NCBI GenBank assembly: GCA_017561885.1
Contig: JAFZBF010000034.1
Coordinates: 1 to 60,129 of the forward strand
Reading direction: 5' to 3'
Origin: Bacteroidales bacterium
Lineage (GTDB): Bacteria; Bacteroidota; Bacteroidia; Bacteroidales; UBA932
DNA: 60,129 nt
This document shows, one piece after another, positions 9,423-19,622 of this stretch (positions are counted from its first letter, which is position 1; every line of letters starts with the position of its first letter). Made by a program: the position numbers and the translations under genes. The notes beneath the pieces were generated by a model. That model saw nothing but the letters and a program-made list of their open reading frames with translations. It did not search any database and was not told the DNA's origin.

Positions 9423-10767
9423 TGGCCATATATTCTTCAAACTGTTTTACGAAACGGTCTATGTCTCCTGCACCGAAGGTCACCAGCACGTCTACGTCCC
9501 TGGCGGCGACGGTGTCCATCAGTTTCTCCTTGGGAACTATCACCTTGTCGGCGATTGTCACCTTGTCGAGTATCATCTCGCTGTTTACGCCTTCGATAGG
9601 CTCCTCCCTTGCGGGATAGATGGGCAGCATTATGAGCGAGTCAAGTCCGCTGAGGGCTGCCGCGAAGTCGTCGGCGAAGTCCCTGGTGCGGGTGTAGAGG
9701 TGAGGCTGGAAAATACCGAGGATCTTCCTTCCCGGATAGATGTCCCGTATGGATGAGATGGCCGCCTTGATTTCGTTGGGATGGTGGGCGTAGTCATCTA
9801 CATATGCGTGCCTGTCGCTGCTGAAATGGATGTCGATCCTTCTCTCGACACCCTGGAAAGTTGCGAGGGCGGACCTTATCACTGCAGCAGGAACTCCGTG
9901 GCACAGCGCTGCGGCGGATGCCGCTACTGCGTTTTCCACGTTCACCCAGCCCGGTATGCCTACAGTACAATGCTCGATGCGGCCGCCGGGATGGTTCAGG
10001 GTGAATTCAAACTTGCCGTAAGGCAGATGCTTTATGTCGCTTGCGTAGAAATCGCAGGGTTTGTCGAAAGAATATCTGTAGACACGGGCCTTTACATTGT
10101 CAAGCGGCAGGTCTACTCCGTATTTCAGAATGAGGGTGCCGTCGGCGGCTATCTGGGATGCGAACTGCGCGAAGGCTTCCACCACGCTCTCGTAATTGCC
10201 GTAAATGTCCAGGTGGTCTGCATCCACTGCTGTAATGACTGCCGTCTGGGGGTGGAGCTGCAGGAAAGAACGGTCGAACTCGTCTGCCTCTACGACCACT
10301 GCATCCGAATGGGACAGCAGGAGGTTAGTGTGGTAGTTCTTCGAGATGCCTCCGAGGAAAGCGCTGCAGCCTTCTTCGCTGTTCGTGAGGATATGTGACA
10401 GCAGGGTGCTTGTAGTAGTCTTTCCGTGAGTGCCGGCCACCGCCAGGCAGTTCTTGCCGGCAGTGATCTGCCCGAGCGCCTTGGAGCGCTTGCACATGGC
10501 GTAGCCCTTCTCCTGTACGCAGCGGAACTCCTCAAGGTCAGCAGGGATTGCAGGGGTATATATTACGAAAGTGTTGTCTATGTCGAAAGGTATCAGGTCG
10601 GGCCTGTCCTCGTAGTGGACTTCGATGCCCTCCTGCTCCAGTTTCGCCGTAAGGGGCGAAGGGGTGCGGTCATACCCGGAAACGTTCTTCCCCTCGTGCT
10701 TGAAATATCTTGCAATGGCACTCATTCCGATGCCGCCGATTCCGAGAAAATAATAGTTTTCGTACAT
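9415..10767 (-). CDS. murC: UDP-N-acetylmuramate--L-alanine ligase
   Basis: 450 residues. MurC adds L-alanine to UDP-MurNAc, the first amino acid of the peptidoglycan stem. The N-terminal UDP-binding motif FLGIGGIGMSAIA and the ATP P-loop AGTHGKTTTS (111-120) are both clear, and YAHHPNEIKA marks the C-terminal Mur ligase domain. It overlaps ftsQ by eight bases and lies nine bases after murG. Confidence 0.96.
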   Translation of the reverse strand: MYENYYFLGIGGIGMSAIARYFKHEGKNVSGYDRTPSPLTAKLEQEGIEVHYEDRPDLIPFDIDNTFVIYTPAIPADLEEFRCVQEKGYAMCKRSKALGQITAGKNCLAVAGTHGKTTTSTLLSHILTNSEEGCSAFLGGISKNYHTNLLLSHSDAVVVEADEFDRSFLQLHPQTAVITAVDADHLDIYGNYESVVEAFAQFASQIAADGTLILKYGVDLPLDNVKARVYRYSFDKPCDFYASDIKHLPYGKFEFTLNHPGGRIEHCTVGIPGWVNVENAVAASAAALCHGVPAAVIRSALATFQGVERRIDIHFSSDRHAYVDDYAHHPNEIKAAISSIRDIYPGRKILGIFQPHLYTRTRDFADDFAAALSGLDSLIMLPIYPAREEPIEGVNSEMILDKVTIADKVIVPKEKLMDTVAARDVDVLVTFGAGDIDRFVKQFEEYMANV

Positions 10768-10776
10768 CTTCCAATC

Positions 10777-11877
10777 TTACTTTTTCAAGTCCAGCACCAT
10801 ACGTGCTATCTGTTCTGCGGCGTCCTTCTTGCCGAGAAGGAGGATGTTGCGCTCCATTTCTGCAATCCTGCCGCTGTCTTTAAGCAGCGCCTCGGCCGTA
10901 TCCATCAGTTTCTCACGTGCTTCGCTGTCCAGTACCATCATGGCTGCGTCCTTCTCCACGAGAGCCATCGCGTTATGCCTCTGGTGGTCTTCTGCAACGT
11001 TGGGCGAAGGTACGAATATGGTGGCTTTCCCTGCAACGCAAAGTTCGGAAATCGTTCCGGCTCCCGCCCTTGAAACGATTACGTCGGCCACGGCGTAAGC
11101 AAGGTCCATGCGCTTGATGAATTCCAGATTCACCACATTGGACGGTCTGTGTTTCTCCATAAAGGCGTTGACGCTGTCCCTGTATACTTTGCCGCTCTGC
11201 CAGAGCACCTGGTATCCGGCATCAGAGCTCTTCTCTTCAATCCATTTCTTCATCGTAGCGTTAAGGGTGGCGGCACCGAGGCTTCCTCCCACTACGAACA
11301 GTGTTTTCTTCGCGGGGTCCAGGCCGTAGAACTTATAGCCCTCGGCCCTCTGCTCTGCAGTTGCGGGAGCGATGTCCTGGCGGATGGGATTTCCTGTGAA
11401 GACTATCTTGTCGGCCGGGAAGAACTTGTCCATCTTGTCATATGCGACACAGATCTTCGCTACGCGTTTGCCAAGGATCTTGTTGGTCAGGCCGGCATAC
11501 GAGTTCTGCTCCTGAATCAGGCAGGGTATCTTCTTGTGGGAAGCGGACCAGAGCACAGGGGCGCTTGCATAGCCGCCTACGCCGACCACGACGTCCGGAT
11601 GGAATCCGTCGATGATCTTGCCAGCCTCGCGGATGCTTTTGACAACCTTGTAAGGCAGCGCCAGATTGTCGAACGATATGGTGCGCTGCAGTCCTGCGAC
11701 CGGCAGCCCGACGATTTTATATCCAGCCTGAGGCACACGCTCCATCTCCATCCTGCCCAGAGCCCCTACGAACAGTATTTCGCAGTCAGGCTCGATGCGT
11801 CTCAGTGCATCTGCAATCGAAACGGCCGGGAAGATATGACCTCCCGTGCCTCCACCGCTAATTATTATCCTGCTCAT
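10777..11877 (-). CDS. murG: UDP-GlcNAc:lipid I N-acetylglucosamine transferase
   Basis: 366 residues from the ATG at 11877. An upstream in-frame ATG at 11943 would add 22 basic residues unlike the family and lengthen the overlap with ftsW. MurG makes lipid II at the inner face of the membrane. The N-terminal GGGTGGHIFPAVSIA loop and the donor-site region (VIVSRAGAGTISEL) are diagnostic. It overlaps the ftsW stop by 20 bases. Confidence 0.95.
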   Translation of the reverse strand: MSRIIISGGGTGGHIFPAVSIADALRRIEPDCEILFVGALGRMEMERVPQAGYKIVGLPVAGLQRTISFDNLALPYKVVKSIREAGKIIDGFHPDVVVGVGGYASAPVLWSASHKKIPCLIQEQNSYAGLTNKILGKRVAKICVAYDKMDKFFPADKIVFTGNPIRQDIAPATAEQRAEGYKFYGLDPAKKTLFVVGGSLGAATLNATMKKWIEEKSSDAGYQVLWQSGKVYRDSVNAFMEKHRPSNVVNLEFIKRMDLAYAVADVIVSRAGAGTISELCVAGKATIFVPSPNVAEDHQRHNAMALVEKDAAMMVLDSEAREKLMDTAEALLKDSGRIAEMERNILLLGKKDAAEQIARMVLDLKK

Positions 11878-13177
11878 TGTATGTTTCTTTGTCGTAGTTT
11901 TCTTTTTGCAGCTGCTGCCGGTTCTCCGCGGGTTCGTCTTCATCGCTCAGCTGGACACGTTTCTGCTCCTCGATCTGCTTGTCGATGGTGCGGCTCACTG
12001 AAAGAATCATTCCGATCGCACCCGACAGCACGAGGTAAGCCGTGCCTCCGTGGCTAATCAGCGGCAGCGTATGGCCGGTGATGGGAATCAGGCGTACGTT
12101 CACCAGGATGTGCAGGAATGCCTGCGTCGTGATGAGGAAGGCCAGGCCCAGTACCAGGGCCTGGGAGAAAGGTGCTGTACACTTCCTCGCTATGGATATG
12201 CAGCGGAACAGGAATACCAGGTAAAGCGCTATCACCAGTATTCCGCCCACCAGTCCATATTCTTCTACTATGATTGAGAAAATGAAGTCCGAAAATGCCA
12301 TCGACAACGTGAAACGCTGGGTGCTGTGCCCGGCTCCCTTGCCGAAAATCCCGCCTTCGGCAATCGCTATCTTGGCGTTTTCGCTCTGGCGGTTTTCGTT
12401 GTCTATCTTCTGGAGCTGGGCCGGCGTCAACTTGGAAAGGTCGAGGGTGCTGTCCTCGTCGCTGCTTGCAAAACTCTTTATTCGGTTCTCAACCGTACCA
12501 AGACGGTTGAAGATGCCGACATCGTTCGCTTTGTCGCCGAACAGGCCCAGCGAGAGATGATATACCAGGAAGAGCAGCACCACCAGCGCTACGGCTCCTC
12601 CGGCCGTCAGCAGCAGGTGCTTTCCCTTGATTTCCATAAAGAACATCATCATGAAGCTGACCACGGCAATGAGCAGGGCAGAGGAGAAGCTGTTCGGCAG
12701 GATCAGCACGCAGACCAGGAGTATCCAGATCAGAAGCTTGAGCAGATAATCCTTGAAGCGGTCCATCTCGTCGGCATATTTCTCTATCACCCAGGCGATG
12801 AAAAGAACGGTGCCGACCTTCACGAACTCGAACACCTGTATGGTGCGCCCGGCGATCTTGAGACCCCTGACGGCTCCGTTGGTCTCGGCCCTCAGGCCCG
12901 GGACATACAGCATGAGAAGCATCAGGATGGAGATTCCGAACGCTATCGGGGCGACTTTCCTGTAGACTCCTATGTTGAGGAAATAGCAGATCAGCAGGGC
13001 TGCACATCCCATCAGTATGGATTGGAACTGCTCGAAGAGGACGTTGGTCTTCTCTATGCCTGTCTGTCCGCCACGGGCAAGGAAGGACCCGGATGAAAAC
13101 ACTGCGATCAGTGAAATCATCCATAGCATGATCACTATGAACCAGATGATCTTGTCCCCTTTGATGAAGTTCTTCAT
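11858..13177 (-). CDS. ftsW: Lipid II polymerase FtsW (SEDS family)
   Basis: 439 residues with about ten membrane helices and the SEDS signatures, including the RGLKIAGRTIQVFEFVK region and, near the C-terminus, a segment reading LIPITGHTLPLISHGGTAYL. SEDS proteins are peptidoglycan glycosyltransferases that pair with a class B penicillin-binding protein, here FtsI in the same operon. The C-terminal cytoplasmic tail is charged and glutamine-rich. RodA is the alternative, but the placement between murD and murG supports FtsW. Confidence 0.95.
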   Translation of the reverse strand: MKNFIKGDKIIWFIVIMLWMISLIAVFSSGSFLARGGQTGIEKTNVLFEQFQSILMGCAALLICYFLNIGVYRKVAPIAFGISILMLLMLYVPGLRAETNGAVRGLKIAGRTIQVFEFVKVGTVLFIAWVIEKYADEMDRFKDYLLKLLIWILLVCVLILPNSFSSALLIAVVSFMMMFFMEIKGKHLLLTAGGAVALVVLLFLVYHLSLGLFGDKANDVGIFNRLGTVENRIKSFASSDEDSTLDLSKLTPAQLQKIDNENRQSENAKIAIAEGGIFGKGAGHSTQRFTLSMAFSDFIFSIIVEEYGLVGGILVIALYLVFLFRCISIARKCTAPFSQALVLGLAFLITTQAFLHILVNVRLIPITGHTLPLISHGGTAYLVLSGAIGMILSVSRTIDKQIEEQKRVQLSDEDEPAENRQQLQKENYDKETYNEQDNN

Positions 13178-13184
13178 ATATTCT

Positions 13185-14519
13185 TTACAGCCTTCTTACA
13201 GCATCCTTGAACTGGCGTCCGCGGTCTTCATAGCTCTTGAACAGGTCGAAGCTTGCGCAGCAGGGAGAAAGCAGCACGGTATCACCCGGCTTGGCCAGTT
13301 TGGCCGCGGCACGTACTGCTTCCTCTGCCGACTTCGTATCAACTACTATCTCAACCTTATCTTCGAAACATTCGTGTATCTTCCTGTTGTCGACGCCGAG
13401 GCAGACAATAGCGTGGACCTTCCTCTTCACGAGGTCATATATCGCTGAATAGTCATTTCCCTTGTCCTTGCCTCCGAGGATCAGGACGACCGGAGTCTTC
13501 ATGCACTCCAGGGCATACCAGGTGGAATTGACGTTTGTGGCCTTGGAGTCGTTGATGTACATCACGTCCTTTATCGACAGAACCCTCTCGAGCCGGTGCT
13601 CGACGCCTGTGAATGAACTGAGAGCCTCGCGTATCACGCTGTTGCTTACGTTCATTATCTTTCCGGTGAGGGCTGCCGCCATCGAATTGTATACGTTGTG
13701 CTTGCCCTCAATCTGCAGATCGTTGATGTCCATCTCGTAGGTGCTGTCCCCGTAATGGACTACCATCGTGCTGTCGCTCAGGAAGGCGCCCTGTTCCACT
13801 TCTCCTGTCTGGGTGATAGGCAGCTGTTTCGCCTTGACTACTATCTTTTCAAGGGCGCTGACAGTAACCTCGTCGTCAGAGCAGAATATGAAGCAGTCGT
13901 CTGCCGCCATATTGCGGGTAATCCTGAACTTGGCGTTGATGTAGTTCTGCATATCGTGGCCGTAACGGTCAAGATGGTCGGGAGTGATGTTGAGCAGTAC
14001 GGCGATGTCAGCCTTGAAGTCGTACATTCCGTCGAGCTGGAAACTGCTGATCTCAAGGACGTATATGTCGTGATGTTCGGTTGCTACCTGGAGCGCGTAG
14101 CTTTTCCCGATGTTTCCGCCCAGACCGGCGTCGATTCCGGCTTGCTGGAGCAGATAATATATAAGTGTGGTCGTAGTGGTCTTCCCGTTGCTGCCTGTGA
14201 TGCAGATTTTCTTGGAGTTGTCATATCTGCCTGCGAATTCTATCTCGGAAATGACCTCGATGCCTCTGGCATATGCTTCCTTCACCAGCGGGGCGGTCTC
14301 AGGGATACCCGGGCTCTTGATTATGCAGGAAGCGTTCAATATCTTCTCAGGTGTGTGTCCGCCTTCCTCATATTCAATCTCATACTGGTCCAGCGTGCTC
14401 TTGTGGGTCTCCCCGATGTTGGCCATATCTGAGAGGAATACTTCGAATCCTTTTACCTTCGCAAGAACTGCGGCTCCAGTACCGCTTTCGCCTCCGCCCA
14501 ATACTACGATTCTTTCCAT
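13185..14519 (-). CDS. murD: UDP-N-acetylmuramoyl-L-alanine--D-glutamate ligase
   Basis: 444 residues. MurD adds D-glutamate to UDP-MurNAc-L-Ala. The ATP loop reads ITGSNGKTTTTTL, preceded by a Rossmann-like N-terminus (VVLGGGESGTGAAVLA), and LSPCCASFDLF near the C-terminus is typical of MurD. It sits five bases after mraY and seven before ftsW. Confidence 0.96.
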   Translation of the reverse strand: MERIVVLGGGESGTGAAVLAKVKGFEVFLSDMANIGETHKSTLDQYEIEYEEGGHTPEKILNASCIIKSPGIPETAPLVKEAYARGIEVISEIEFAGRYDNSKKICITGSNGKTTTTTLIYYLLQQAGIDAGLGGNIGKSYALQVATEHHDIYVLEISSFQLDGMYDFKADIAVLLNITPDHLDRYGHDMQNYINAKFRITRNMAADDCFIFCSDDEVTVSALEKIVVKAKQLPITQTGEVEQGAFLSDSTMVVHYGDSTYEMDINDLQIEGKHNVYNSMAAALTGKIMNVSNSVIREALSSFTGVEHRLERVLSIKDVMYINDSKATNVNSTWYALECMKTPVVLILGGKDKGNDYSAIYDLVKRKVHAIVCLGVDNRKIHECFEDKVEIVVDTKSAEEAVRAAAKLAKPGDTVLLSPCCASFDLFKSYEDRGRQFKDAVRRL

Positions 14520-14524
14520 ATCGT

Positions 14525-15799
14525 CTATCTGATTTTAAGTGTGATTATTGCCAAAACTGCCAGTACCATCGAAACGATGTAGAAGCGCATCACGATCTTT
14601 GCCTCGGGATGTGCCTGCTGGGGCTTCTTTATGAGAGCTTCGATATCGTTTCTCTGGAAATGATGGTGCAGCGGAGACATCCTGAAGACTCTGCGTCCTG
14701 CACCGTATTTTTTCTTGGTGTATTTGAAATAGTACCTCTGTATGATGACAGACAGGCTCTCGACCAGGAAGATGCCGCACAGGATGGGCAGCAGAAGTTC
14801 CTTCCTGATGAGGACTGCGCAGACTCCTATGATTCCTCCGAGGGTGAGGCTGCCGGTGTCGCCCATAAATATCTGGGCAGGGTAGGAGTTGTACCACAGG
14901 AAACCCATCAGCGCGCCGAGCAGCGCCATCATATAAACTGCGATGTCGCCGCTGTTCTCGATATACATTATGTCGAAGTAATCAGCATACACCACGTGGC
15001 CCGAGACATATGCCAGGCCGCCCAGCGCCGCTCCGACTATAGCGCTCACTCCGGCGGCAAGACCGTCCATTCCGTCGGTAAGGTTCGCTCCGTTTGAACA
15101 CCCGGTGATGATGAAGATGATGACCAGGATATAGAGGATCTTGGTGAAGATATCATCGGCCTTGCCCTTGAACGGACTGAGCCAGCTGTAATGGAATTCG
15201 TGGTTCTTGACGAACGGGATGGTGGTCATTATTTCGTTCGATTCGAATACCTCGGTGGAAGTCGCAGGATCCTGTACGGTCTTGACCGCTGCCTCGGATG
15301 ACTTGACCGCGGTGCCCTCCCTGAATGCGAGACCTTCGTTGTAGCACAGCGAGAGTCCGACCACAAGACCGAGGATCACCTGGCCGAGAATCTTGAACTT
15401 GCCGTTCAGGCCGTCTTTATGGTGCTTGAATACCTTTATATAATCGTCCAGTCCGCCGAGGAAACCGAGCCATACAGTCGTGAATATCAGCAGCTGTGTG
15501 TTCGGATTGGTCAGGTCGCCGAAGAGCAGCACGGGAATGAGCACGGACAGGATGATGATGACTCCTCCCATCGTCGGCGTGCCTTTCTTGGCAAGCTGGC
15601 CTTCGAGTCCGAGATCACGGATCTCTTCCCCGATCTGTTTCTTCTGCAGGAAGGCGATTATCTTCTTGCCGGCCAGAAGAGCGATCAGGAGAGCGGTGAT
15701 GCCTCCCAGGATGCCCCTCACGGAGATGTAGTGCATCAATCCTATTCCGGCGAAGTGGGTTCCCTGTTCTCTGAGATATTCAAAAAGATGATATAGCAT
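14525..15799 (-). CDS. mraY: Phospho-N-acetylmuramoyl-pentapeptide transferase
   Basis: 424 residues, about 60 longer than E. coli MraY. MraY makes lipid I by moving phospho-MurNAc-pentapeptide onto undecaprenyl phosphate. Conserved blocks include GGLDDYIKV, NLTDGMDGLAAG and the MSPLHHHFQ loop. The extra length comes mainly from a soluble insertion around residues 155-220, rich in Ser/Thr/Glu, placed between membrane helices; longer MraY proteins are common in Bacteroidota. Confidence 0.96.
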   Translation of the reverse strand: MLYHLFEYLREQGTHFAGIGLMHYISVRGILGGITALLIALLAGKKIIAFLQKKQIGEEIRDLGLEGQLAKKGTPTMGGVIIILSVLIPVLLFGDLTNPNTQLLIFTTVWLGFLGGLDDYIKVFKHHKDGLNGKFKILGQVILGLVVGLSLCYNEGLAFREGTAVKSSEAAVKTVQDPATSTEVFESNEIMTTIPFVKNHEFHYSWLSPFKGKADDIFTKILYILVIIFIITGCSNGANLTDGMDGLAAGVSAIVGAALGGLAYVSGHVVYADYFDIMYIENSGDIAVYMMALLGALMGFLWYNSYPAQIFMGDTGSLTLGGIIGVCAVLIRKELLLPILCGIFLVESLSVIIQRYYFKYTKKKYGAGRRVFRMSPLHHHFQRNDIEALIKKPQQAHPEAKIVMRFYIVSMVLAVLAIITLKIR

Positions 15800-15810
15800 T
15801 GGTCAGGCGG

Positions 15811-17271
15811 TTAAGGTTTCAGTTCATCAAATACTTGTGCAATCACTTCCTTGTCGTCGAAATGCATTTTCACGTCGCCGACGATAAGGTAATCCTCGTG
15901 TCCTTTGCCGGCTACAAGCACCACGCCCCCTTCGGGAGCGAACATTATCGCTGAACGGATTGCTTCCCTGCGGTCGGCTATGAATACTGATTTGGCCCTT
16001 GTTTTGGCGTCCATGCCGGCCTTGATGTCCTCCATGATAGCCAGCGGATCCTCGTGGCGGGGATTGTCGCTCGTTACGACCACCCTGTCGGCGTATTTGC
16101 CGGCAATCGCGCCCATTTCCGGACGCTTGGTCCTGTCGCGGTCTCCGCCGCATCCGAACACGCAGATCAGAAATTCACCCTTTGCGGTTTCCCTGAGGGT
16201 CTTCAATACGTTCTCGAGAGCGTCGGGGGTGTGAGCATAGTCGACTACAGCGGTGACATTGTTGCCTCCGCGCAGGTATTCCAGCCTTCCGTTCACAGCC
16301 CTGAGCTTGCTCATTATGGTAAGGACCTCTTCCTTGTCGGCCCCGAGCAGCATCGCAGTACCGTACACGGCCAGCAGGTTGTGAGCGTTGTGGGCTCCGA
16401 TGAACATGGTCCAGAGCTGCGTGCCGTCCATCTTGAGGAGCATGCCCTCCATGGTCTGGTCCATAATGCGGCATCTGAAGTCGGCCATCGAACCGCAGGA
16501 ATATGTATAGACCCGGGCTGAAGTGTTCTGTACCATCACGGTGCCGTTGCGGTCGTCTATGTTGGTCAGTGCGAAGGCTCCGGCGGGCAGATCGTCGAAG
16601 AACCTCTTCTTACAGCGCAGGTAGTTGTCGAAAGTCTTATGGTAGTCCAGGTGGTCGTGGGTGATGTTCGAGAAGATTCCTCCTGCGAACACAAGACCCT
16701 TGATGCGTTCCTGGTCTATGGAATGGGAGCTGACCTCCATGAAGCAATACTGGCAGCCGCTGTCAACCATTTCGGCAAGCAGTCCGTTCAGCTCGACGGG
16801 GTCAGGAGTAGTATGGTCCGCGGCCAGCTGTCTGCGGCCGATATAGTTGGCTATGGTGGATAGCAGGCCGCAGTGATAGCCGAGCTGGGTGAAGAGCTCG
16901 TAGAGCAGGGTGGCGGTAGTGGTCTTGCCGTTTGTGCCTGTGACTCCGACCAGAGTAAGCTTCGACGAAGGATTGCCGTAGAATGCCGAGGCCATCAGGG
17001 CAAGCGCTCCTCTGGAGTCGGCGACCCTTGCGGCAGCGGCCCCTTCGATCTTTCCGTCATATTCCGGATTCTGGTAGACCACTGCTGATGCGCCGTTCTC
17101 AACGGCCTTGGCTATGTATTTGTGTCCGTCTGACAGATTGCCGTCGACGGCCACGAACAACGAACCCGGTGTGCATTTGCGGGAATCAAAGCAGATGTCC
17201 TTGATTTCTGCGCCGCGGTCACCGGTGAATGACTCGGTTTCGATGTCCTTGATCAGTTTTTCCAGTTCCAT
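15811..17271 (-). CDS. murE: UDP-MurNAc-tripeptide synthetase, meso-diaminopimelate adding
   Basis: 486 residues. The P-loop GVTGTNGKTTTA covers residues 109-120 and TTPDP lies at 154-158. The substrate motif at residues 402-405 is DNPR, which in MurE marks use of meso-diaminopimelate rather than lysine, so the peptidoglycan is predicted to be of the DAP type. It starts two bases after the ftsI stop. murF, which often follows murE in other phyla, is absent from this cluster. Confidence 0.96.
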   Translation of the reverse strand: MELEKLIKDIETESFTGDRGAEIKDICFDSRKCTPGSLFVAVDGNLSDGHKYIAKAVENGASAVVYQNPEYDGKIEGAAAARVADSRGALALMASAFYGNPSSKLTLVGVTGTNGKTTTATLLYELFTQLGYHCGLLSTIANYIGRRQLAADHTTPDPVELNGLLAEMVDSGCQYCFMEVSSHSIDQERIKGLVFAGGIFSNITHDHLDYHKTFDNYLRCKKRFFDDLPAGAFALTNIDDRNGTVMVQNTSARVYTYSCGSMADFRCRIMDQTMEGMLLKMDGTQLWTMFIGAHNAHNLLAVYGTAMLLGADKEEVLTIMSKLRAVNGRLEYLRGGNNVTAVVDYAHTPDALENVLKTLRETAKGEFLICVFGCGGDRDRTKRPEMGAIAGKYADRVVVTSDNPRHEDPLAIMEDIKAGMDAKTRAKSVFIADRREAIRSAIMFAPEGGVVLVAGKGHEDYLIVGDVKMHFDDKEVIAQVFDELKP

Positions 17272-17273
17272 TG

Positions 17274-19286
17274 CTAATCCTTTAATACAATAAAGACAGA
17301 CTGGGTGTCGCTGTCTATCAATGCACCGGCCATCGGTTCCTGGCTTATTACGCTTCCGTGGCCGCTGTTCTTTACCGTGTATCCTTTGCTCTCAAGCGTA
17401 TAGATGGCGTCGCGCAATCCCATTCCACGGACATCCGGGACGCCTACTATCGTATCGTTGGCTGCATCCTGGCGGTCATAGGCCTCGAGGGCAGGCATCG
17501 TGCTGCCTTCTTTGATCTGGTCGTTCCACTGAGGGCTGGACGCATATATGTTGTTCGCTATCTCACAGGCCACCGGACCTCCCCAGGTTCCGCCGTAGAA
17601 GTTCTTGTTCGCAAGCCTTGACCACACTACGACGATAACGGAGTACTTTGGATTCTCATAAGGGAAGAAGCCCACGAACGAGCCCTGATGTTTCTTGCGG
17701 CCGGAACGGTCGATGTATCCGCCGCTGGGCAGAGAGACGCGGGCGGTGCCTGTCTTTCCCGCTACCGCCACCTTGCAGTCCTTCATCGCAGAGCGGGCCG
17801 TTCCGTTCTTTCCGATGACCACGCCGCGCAGAGCAGTCTTGACAGTGTCCGCAGTGGCCTGGGAGCATATCCTGCCGATGGTCTCGACTCCATATTCCTT
17901 GACGATCTTTCCGTTCTGCTGGAGGTTCTTGAAAATATGCGGTTTGACCATCACGCCTCCGTTGGCGATAGCATTGTAGTATGTGATGATATGGAGAGGG
18001 GTGAGTTCCACGGCATATCCCATTCCGATCTGGGGCAAGTCGGAGTAGCTCCACATCTTGTCTTCGGGAGTCCTTACCCTGGCGGTACCCATCCCCGGGA
18101 TGTCGAAATCGTAATTGTAAGTAACCTTACGGTCGTTTATGATCTTGTTGACAAAATCCTGGGGATTGTCCCTGTAACATTCGGCTGCGATCCTGCGGAA
18201 CACGTTGTTCGAAGATATCTCCAGACCCTTGCGGACGGTGATGGTGGAATAGTTCCTGAGGTAGGTGTCCTCGAAAGTACGGTTGGCCTTGTCGAAATAC
18301 CAGTTCACGTCGGCTCTCTGCTCAGTGTCGAGGGTGATGAGACCGTCTTCAAGCGCAGTCGTGAGGGTGACGCACTTGAATACGGAACCGGGCTCGCCGG
18401 TGCGGCCGATGGCGTAATTGTAGGTCTCGGTAAACTGCCCGTCGGGCCGTTTCTCCATATTTACCATAGCCCTGATCTCTCCTGTGGCCACTTCCATGAC
18501 GATGGCGCAGCCCGCCTCAAGGTCTTCCTCTCCTGCAATCCTGCGCAGCAGCGCCTTCTCGGCGATGTCCTGTATGTTGACGTCGATGGTAACCTGCACG
18601 TCCAGGCCGTCCTGCGGAGGGATTTCCTCCTCTTCGACATCCGGTATCCATTCGTTGTGCTCGATGAGACGCATCGGACGGCTGCCGTCCTTTCCTCTCA
18701 GGATCGAGTCGAGAGCTGCCTCGACTCCTACCTTCGGCTTGTCGCGGTTGCTCTTCAGGTGTCCCAGCGTACGGAATGCAAGCGTTCCGTAAGGATACTC
18801 CCTGTGGTCGACCTTGTCAACCTTGAAGCCGCCGAAACGCTGCCCCTTCTCAAGAATGGGATATTTGCTGATCTCGAGCATCGTCTCATAGTCGACCGGG
18901 TGCTGGAGCAGCTTGTGATAGCGCCTCTGTGCGCGGCAGGTCTTGAACAGAGTCATATATTCAGCCTTGCTGCGCTCGTTGAAACGTTTCGAGAGCAGCT
19001 CGGCAAGGGCTTCGATGTTGTTGTCATACAAGGTGTCGCTCGGAACTGAAAAGTCCATTCCGATGTCGTACTGGGGAGTGGAGAAGGCCAGATACCTGCC
19101 GTCGTTGGCAAGAATGCTTCCCCTCATGGCCTCGGTGGCGTCGATGCGGGTGACCTTGATGTGGTATTTGTTGTCCTTTACGCTCTTGTCGAAGAACTGC
19201 AGCTGCACCATCCTTCCGACAGCGACCAGAGCTATCAGGAAGAACAGGAAATAAACCAGGCTTATTCTGACAATGTTATTGCGCAT
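17274..19286 (-). CDS. ftsI: Division-specific penicillin-binding protein FtsI (class B transpeptidase) with PASTA domain
   Basis: 670 residues. One N-terminal membrane helix (about 8-27), the PBP dimerisation domain and a transpeptidase domain with all three catalytic motifs: SVFK (Ser301, Lys304), SNN (359-361) and KTG (511-513). The last 60 residues form a single PASTA domain, from VGVPDVRGMGLRDAI to the C-terminus. FtsI cross-links septal peptidoglycan with FtsW. It overlaps ftsL by 11 bases. Confidence 0.95.
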   Translation of the reverse strand: MRNNIVRISLVYFLFFLIALVAVGRMVQLQFFDKSVKDNKYHIKVTRIDATEAMRGSILANDGRYLAFSTPQYDIGMDFSVPSDTLYDNNIEALAELLSKRFNERSKAEYMTLFKTCRAQRRYHKLLQHPVDYETMLEISKYPILEKGQRFGGFKVDKVDHREYPYGTLAFRTLGHLKSNRDKPKVGVEAALDSILRGKDGSRPMRLIEHNEWIPDVEEEEIPPQDGLDVQVTIDVNIQDIAEKALLRRIAGEEDLEAGCAIVMEVATGEIRAMVNMEKRPDGQFTETYNYAIGRTGEPGSVFKCVTLTTALEDGLITLDTEQRADVNWYFDKANRTFEDTYLRNYSTITVRKGLEISSNNVFRRIAAECYRDNPQDFVNKIINDRKVTYNYDFDIPGMGTARVRTPEDKMWSYSDLPQIGMGYAVELTPLHIITYYNAIANGGVMVKPHIFKNLQQNGKIVKEYGVETIGRICSQATADTVKTALRGVVIGKNGTARSAMKDCKVAVAGKTGTARVSLPSGGYIDRSGRKKHQGSFVGFFPYENPKYSVIVVVWSRLANKNFYGGTWGGPVACEIANNIYASSPQWNDQIKEGSTMPALEAYDRQDAANDTIVGVPDVRGMGLRDAIYTLESKGYTVKNSGHGSVISQEPMAGALIDSDTQSVFIVLKD

Positions 19287-19620
19287 CGGTTACCAATATC
19301 CTTTGAGGAGGGTCCTTGGGGGCCTTCAGGTCATTTATTCCATTCTGCAGAAGGAGGTTCTCCACCTTGCTCTTCTGGTTGAGCCCGGTGAGAGTCAGTT
19401 CCTTCTGGTAATATTCTATCTTCAGGGTTTCGATTTCCTTCTCGTTGTCCCTGATCACCGTCATCTTGTCTTCAACCATCAGTCCCCATATTATGTAGAG
19501 GATGATCAGGAAGAAAATGTAGATGATGAAAGGAAGTTTCTTGTCTATGCCCTTCTTGGTGATGATGTCGCCGCTTACGACGTCTATCACGTTCGACAGT
19601 ATGGCTTTAGCGTTGGGCAT
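19276..19620 (-). CDS. ftsL: FtsL-like small division protein
   Basis: 114 residues. A basic N-terminal stretch, one membrane helix (about residues 30-47, LPFIIYIFFLIILYIIWG) and a following coiled-coil-like segment match FtsL topology. FtsL forms a complex with FtsQ and FtsB to regulate septal synthesis. There is little sequence conservation in this family, so the call rests on size, topology and the slot between rsmH and ftsI, where FtsL always lies. Confidence 0.85.
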   Translation of the reverse strand: MPNAKAILSNVIDVVSGDIITKKGIDKKLPFIIYIFFLIILYIIWGLMVEDKMTVIRDNEKEIETLKIEYYQKELTLTGLNQKSKVENLLLQNGINDLKAPKDPPQRILVTDAQ

Positions 19621-19622
19621 GG

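Noticed and set aside
17688..19049. 453-residue ORF antisense to ftsI
   Set aside because: The sense strand holds all FtsI catalytic motifs; the antisense translation is an artefact of codon bias.
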